64,000 nucleotides of DNA from Ailanthus altissimus (taxonomy: Eukaryota > Streptophyta > Magnoliopsida > Sapindales > Simaroubaceae): NCBI GenBank assembly GCA_946807835.1, contig OX327691.1, forward strand, positions 14,249,688 to 14,313,687. Reading direction: 5' to 3'. Shown in pieces: positions 61,670 to 64,000 of this stretch; positions within the stretch are counted from its first letter, which is position 1; every line of letters begins with the position of its first letter. Position numbers and translations under genes: made by a program. The notes beneath the pieces were generated by a model that saw nothing but the letters and a program-made list of their open reading frames with translations, was not told the origin of the DNA and did not search any database.

Positions 61670-61677
61670 TATTTATA
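61670..61677 (-). promoter_or_regulatory. TATA box of the ACO gene
   Basis: TATAAATA on the minus strand lies about 190 nt upstream of the ATG, followed by GGGCATGACC. With the (CT)n leader this gives a UTR of about 150 nt. The motif is exact; its use is inferred. Confidence 0.6.
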
Positions 61678-61699
61678 ACGGAATTTCCCGCCATGTTGG

Positions 61700-64000
61700 A
61701 TTTGTCAACTCTTTGATTTGTTTATTAATTTTCCTTTTTAATAAAGTAGCCGTTATGGTATTGTGTAATGGGACGGCGACCTTATTATTAATTTTTTATA
61801 AAAAAAATTTACATTCAGAGTCAATGCTCTTTTCTTTATCCATTATTCACTTTTTCAGGTGTAATTACACTTCATTAAGCATCCCATAATCAATTAATTA
61901 AATTTATTAACTAATTCTATTAATCTTCATTAATTAACCGCCACGTGGAATCATACTCATGTTGTTGTTTGAAATCAAATAATCTACATCTCAAACTATA
62001 TTTTAGTTTTTTCCGAAATTATTTAATAATAAAAAAGTATAATGAGTAAATTTGAATAATTTTATTATTTAATAATTACATTTCATTTTAAAAATGTAAG
62101 GTTACTCGTTTGAAATCAATTCATAACTAATTTATTTGATCATAAAATTTCACTTATCAAATAGTTTACTTAAATTAAAATTAATTAATATAATTGAAAT
62201 GGGTTGTTGACACATGGCACAATAACTAATGTTGTGTTTATTTTTCTGATGACCATTTTGCTTATAATTCAAATCTCTGCCGACTACCGTCGATGGTGTT
62301 GACCCTTTAATTAGCAACCTTTTGATATTTACACATATAACATTCATGCTCTTTGTGTTACAAGGGATCACATTATTATTATTTTTTTTGGTCTTATAAA
62401 AGAAGGAAAATTACACAGATTTTTGGGCACAGTTTGAGGGTTAAGAAAGGCAATTTTCAAGACTTAATAAACAAACCTATCATCAACCCCCCCCCATTAA
62501 TTTATTTCAATTCATTGTCAACTCTCAATTCTCATCATATTTTAATAGTTACGTGGTCAAGTGGTTAATTACCTTCATGCAAACAAACCAAATTAAAAAA
62601 AAAAAAGTGATTATCTAACAATTTAACATGAATATTAGAACCAAGATCTAATCTTACCAATTAATTTTCTAGTCTATATTTTATAGCTAGCTCATCGATT
62701 CATACTCAATTAATATAAAAAATATATATTATTATATAACAAAGTGAAAGAGTTATTATTAATTTAATTTAGGGATATTTTTTTTAATACCTTTAAAGTA
62801 TTACTTAATTTTATCAATATTCACAAGTTTAAAAATTTGATATTAATATTTAAATTTTTAACGAAATATACACCGATGCCTAACCATTAAAAATATTCCG
62901 TTAAAGTAAAATTACTTACATGAATTCCAAAAAAAAATTATTTTTCAATATTGATTTTAACTTTCTTTTTTTTAAATAAAATTTTGACAAAATAAAATAA
63001 AATAAAATTTGATTATCCAATTTAGTTTTTTTCAAATTGCCCTTTAAAAAAAATAGAAAATAATTAAAAAAATAATAACAATAATAAAAATTTAATACCT
63101 TTTCAAAAAAATAAAATAAAATAATAATAACAATAATAAAAAAAGCCTTTAAAAAAATAAAAATAAAAGATAAAAAAGGCCACTATTGGCCCAGGCAACA
63201 ATTGTGGGATTGACTGATGCAATTGCGTCAACTATGGTCAACAATAACCAACACCAATCATGCTTGTTAGTCACAACATTGATTAGCCAACACTTGGCCA
63301 CGATTGTTGATTGTAGCATTCGTGTGGGCTGGCCCATAAAATATATATTTTTGTTTAAGTTTATTATTTTATTTAAAAGATTTGAATATTTAGAATATAA
63401 AATAACATAATAACTCTTGAATATGTTAGTTTTAATGATTAGACATTAGCACATATTTCAATTAAAATTTAAATAATAATATCAATTTGTTTAATTTGAG
63501 ATAATGGTGAAATTGGACAATACCTTATGGGTATTATTGAAAATATCCCTTCAATTTCTAATTAAGCTGGGATGATCTGTAATTGGAGCAGTTGAGTTGT
63601 AAGGTTGGGCAATTCATTTCTGACCCTGATTCGTGATGTTGGAATGTTAGGGTACAATCAACGATTGGCAGATGATTTTGGGCCGTCTGATCAAGTGTGT
63701 GATTTTAAATTTTAATTAATTAACGTTGCTGTACTTGTACTGGTACTTTGACAACCAAAGTCGAAATTCGTGTTGATCGGACGGTCGGATTTTGCATCAC
63801 TGGCATGTTCAGATCTATATTATTATTATACATACTATCAAAGATGTAGCTTTTGCCACGTTTGCATGATTTGGTTTTGATCGTCGTTTTGTAATCAAAT
63901 TGCATTATTACTTAAATTATTTAATGTTTGAAGTCACCATCAATCTGCTAAGCTATGGAAATTGGAATTAGAATCTCATTCAATTGTTTATAATATGTTT
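61700..64000. other. ACO distal promoter and AT-rich intergenic DNA
   Basis: No gene, RNA gene or transposon boundary is visible. Long A/T tracts occupy 62.6-63.2 kb. A less AT-rich island of about 150 bp at 63180-63330 stands out by composition only. A C-run lies near 62489. Confidence 0.4.

Noticed and set aside
63180..63330. Less AT-rich island with GGCC ends, considered as a MITE or RNA gene
   Set aside because: The inverted similarity is too weak, there is no target duplication, and no tRNA or snRNA motifs are present.

Overview
This window is plant nuclear DNA, most likely from a woody or otherwise TE-rich eudicot. The evidence is low GC, U2-type GT-AG introns (plus two that look U12-type), nested LTR and LINE retrotransposons, and four genes whose products are plant-specific or have plant-type architecture. 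I cannot name the species from sequence alone. There are no operons, CRISPR arrays, phage or bacterial features.

Layout. Positions 1-23,800 are a retrotransposon graveyard. One plant L1-type LINE lies on the minus strand, with its 5' end near 23.7 kb and its 3' end near 0.3 kb. It has been cut into pieces by a MITE-like element (488-635), a gypsy-like solo LTR (989-3706) and solo LTR-like elements of one family (3995-6225, 6628-14953, 17680-20370). The largest of these was itself hit by two more copies of the same family (7260-11312 and 11947-13954). One of those holds a decayed copia internal fragment. Most junctions carry a recognisable 5-bp target-site duplication, and the LINE reading frame resumes across several excised insertions. 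The LINE 5' end is a 672-bp triplication. Positions 23.8-26.5 kb are AT-rich, with one more RNase H relic.

Positions 26.5-61.5 kb are a compact gene block: ubinuclein (UBN, +, 13 exons, 761 aa), a TopBP1/MEI1-like multi-BRCT protein (+, 17 exons, 1009 aa), chloroplast NAD kinase 2 (NADK2, +, 8 exons, about 984 aa) and an ACC oxidase of the ACO5 type (-, 3 exons, 313 aa). All exon phases close to single open frames. The MEI1-like gene carries two introns with U12-type signals. One, of AT-AC type, holds a 5.0-kb antisense Ty1-copia element. Positions 61.7-64 kb are the ACO promoter and AT-rich intergenic DNA.

The genes do not form one pathway: histone H3.3 deposition (UBN), replication checkpoint and meiotic repair (MEI1), plastid NADP supply (NADK2) and ethylene synthesis (ACO). 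Their order matches the union of two Arabidopsis chromosome 1 segments (At1g77310-77330 and At1g21610-21640), so the block looks like the unfractionated ancestral arrangement. I found no convincing new biological system. The most interesting items are the minor-spliceosome introns with a transposon inside one of them, and the nested LINE/solo-LTR stack with its 5' triplication.
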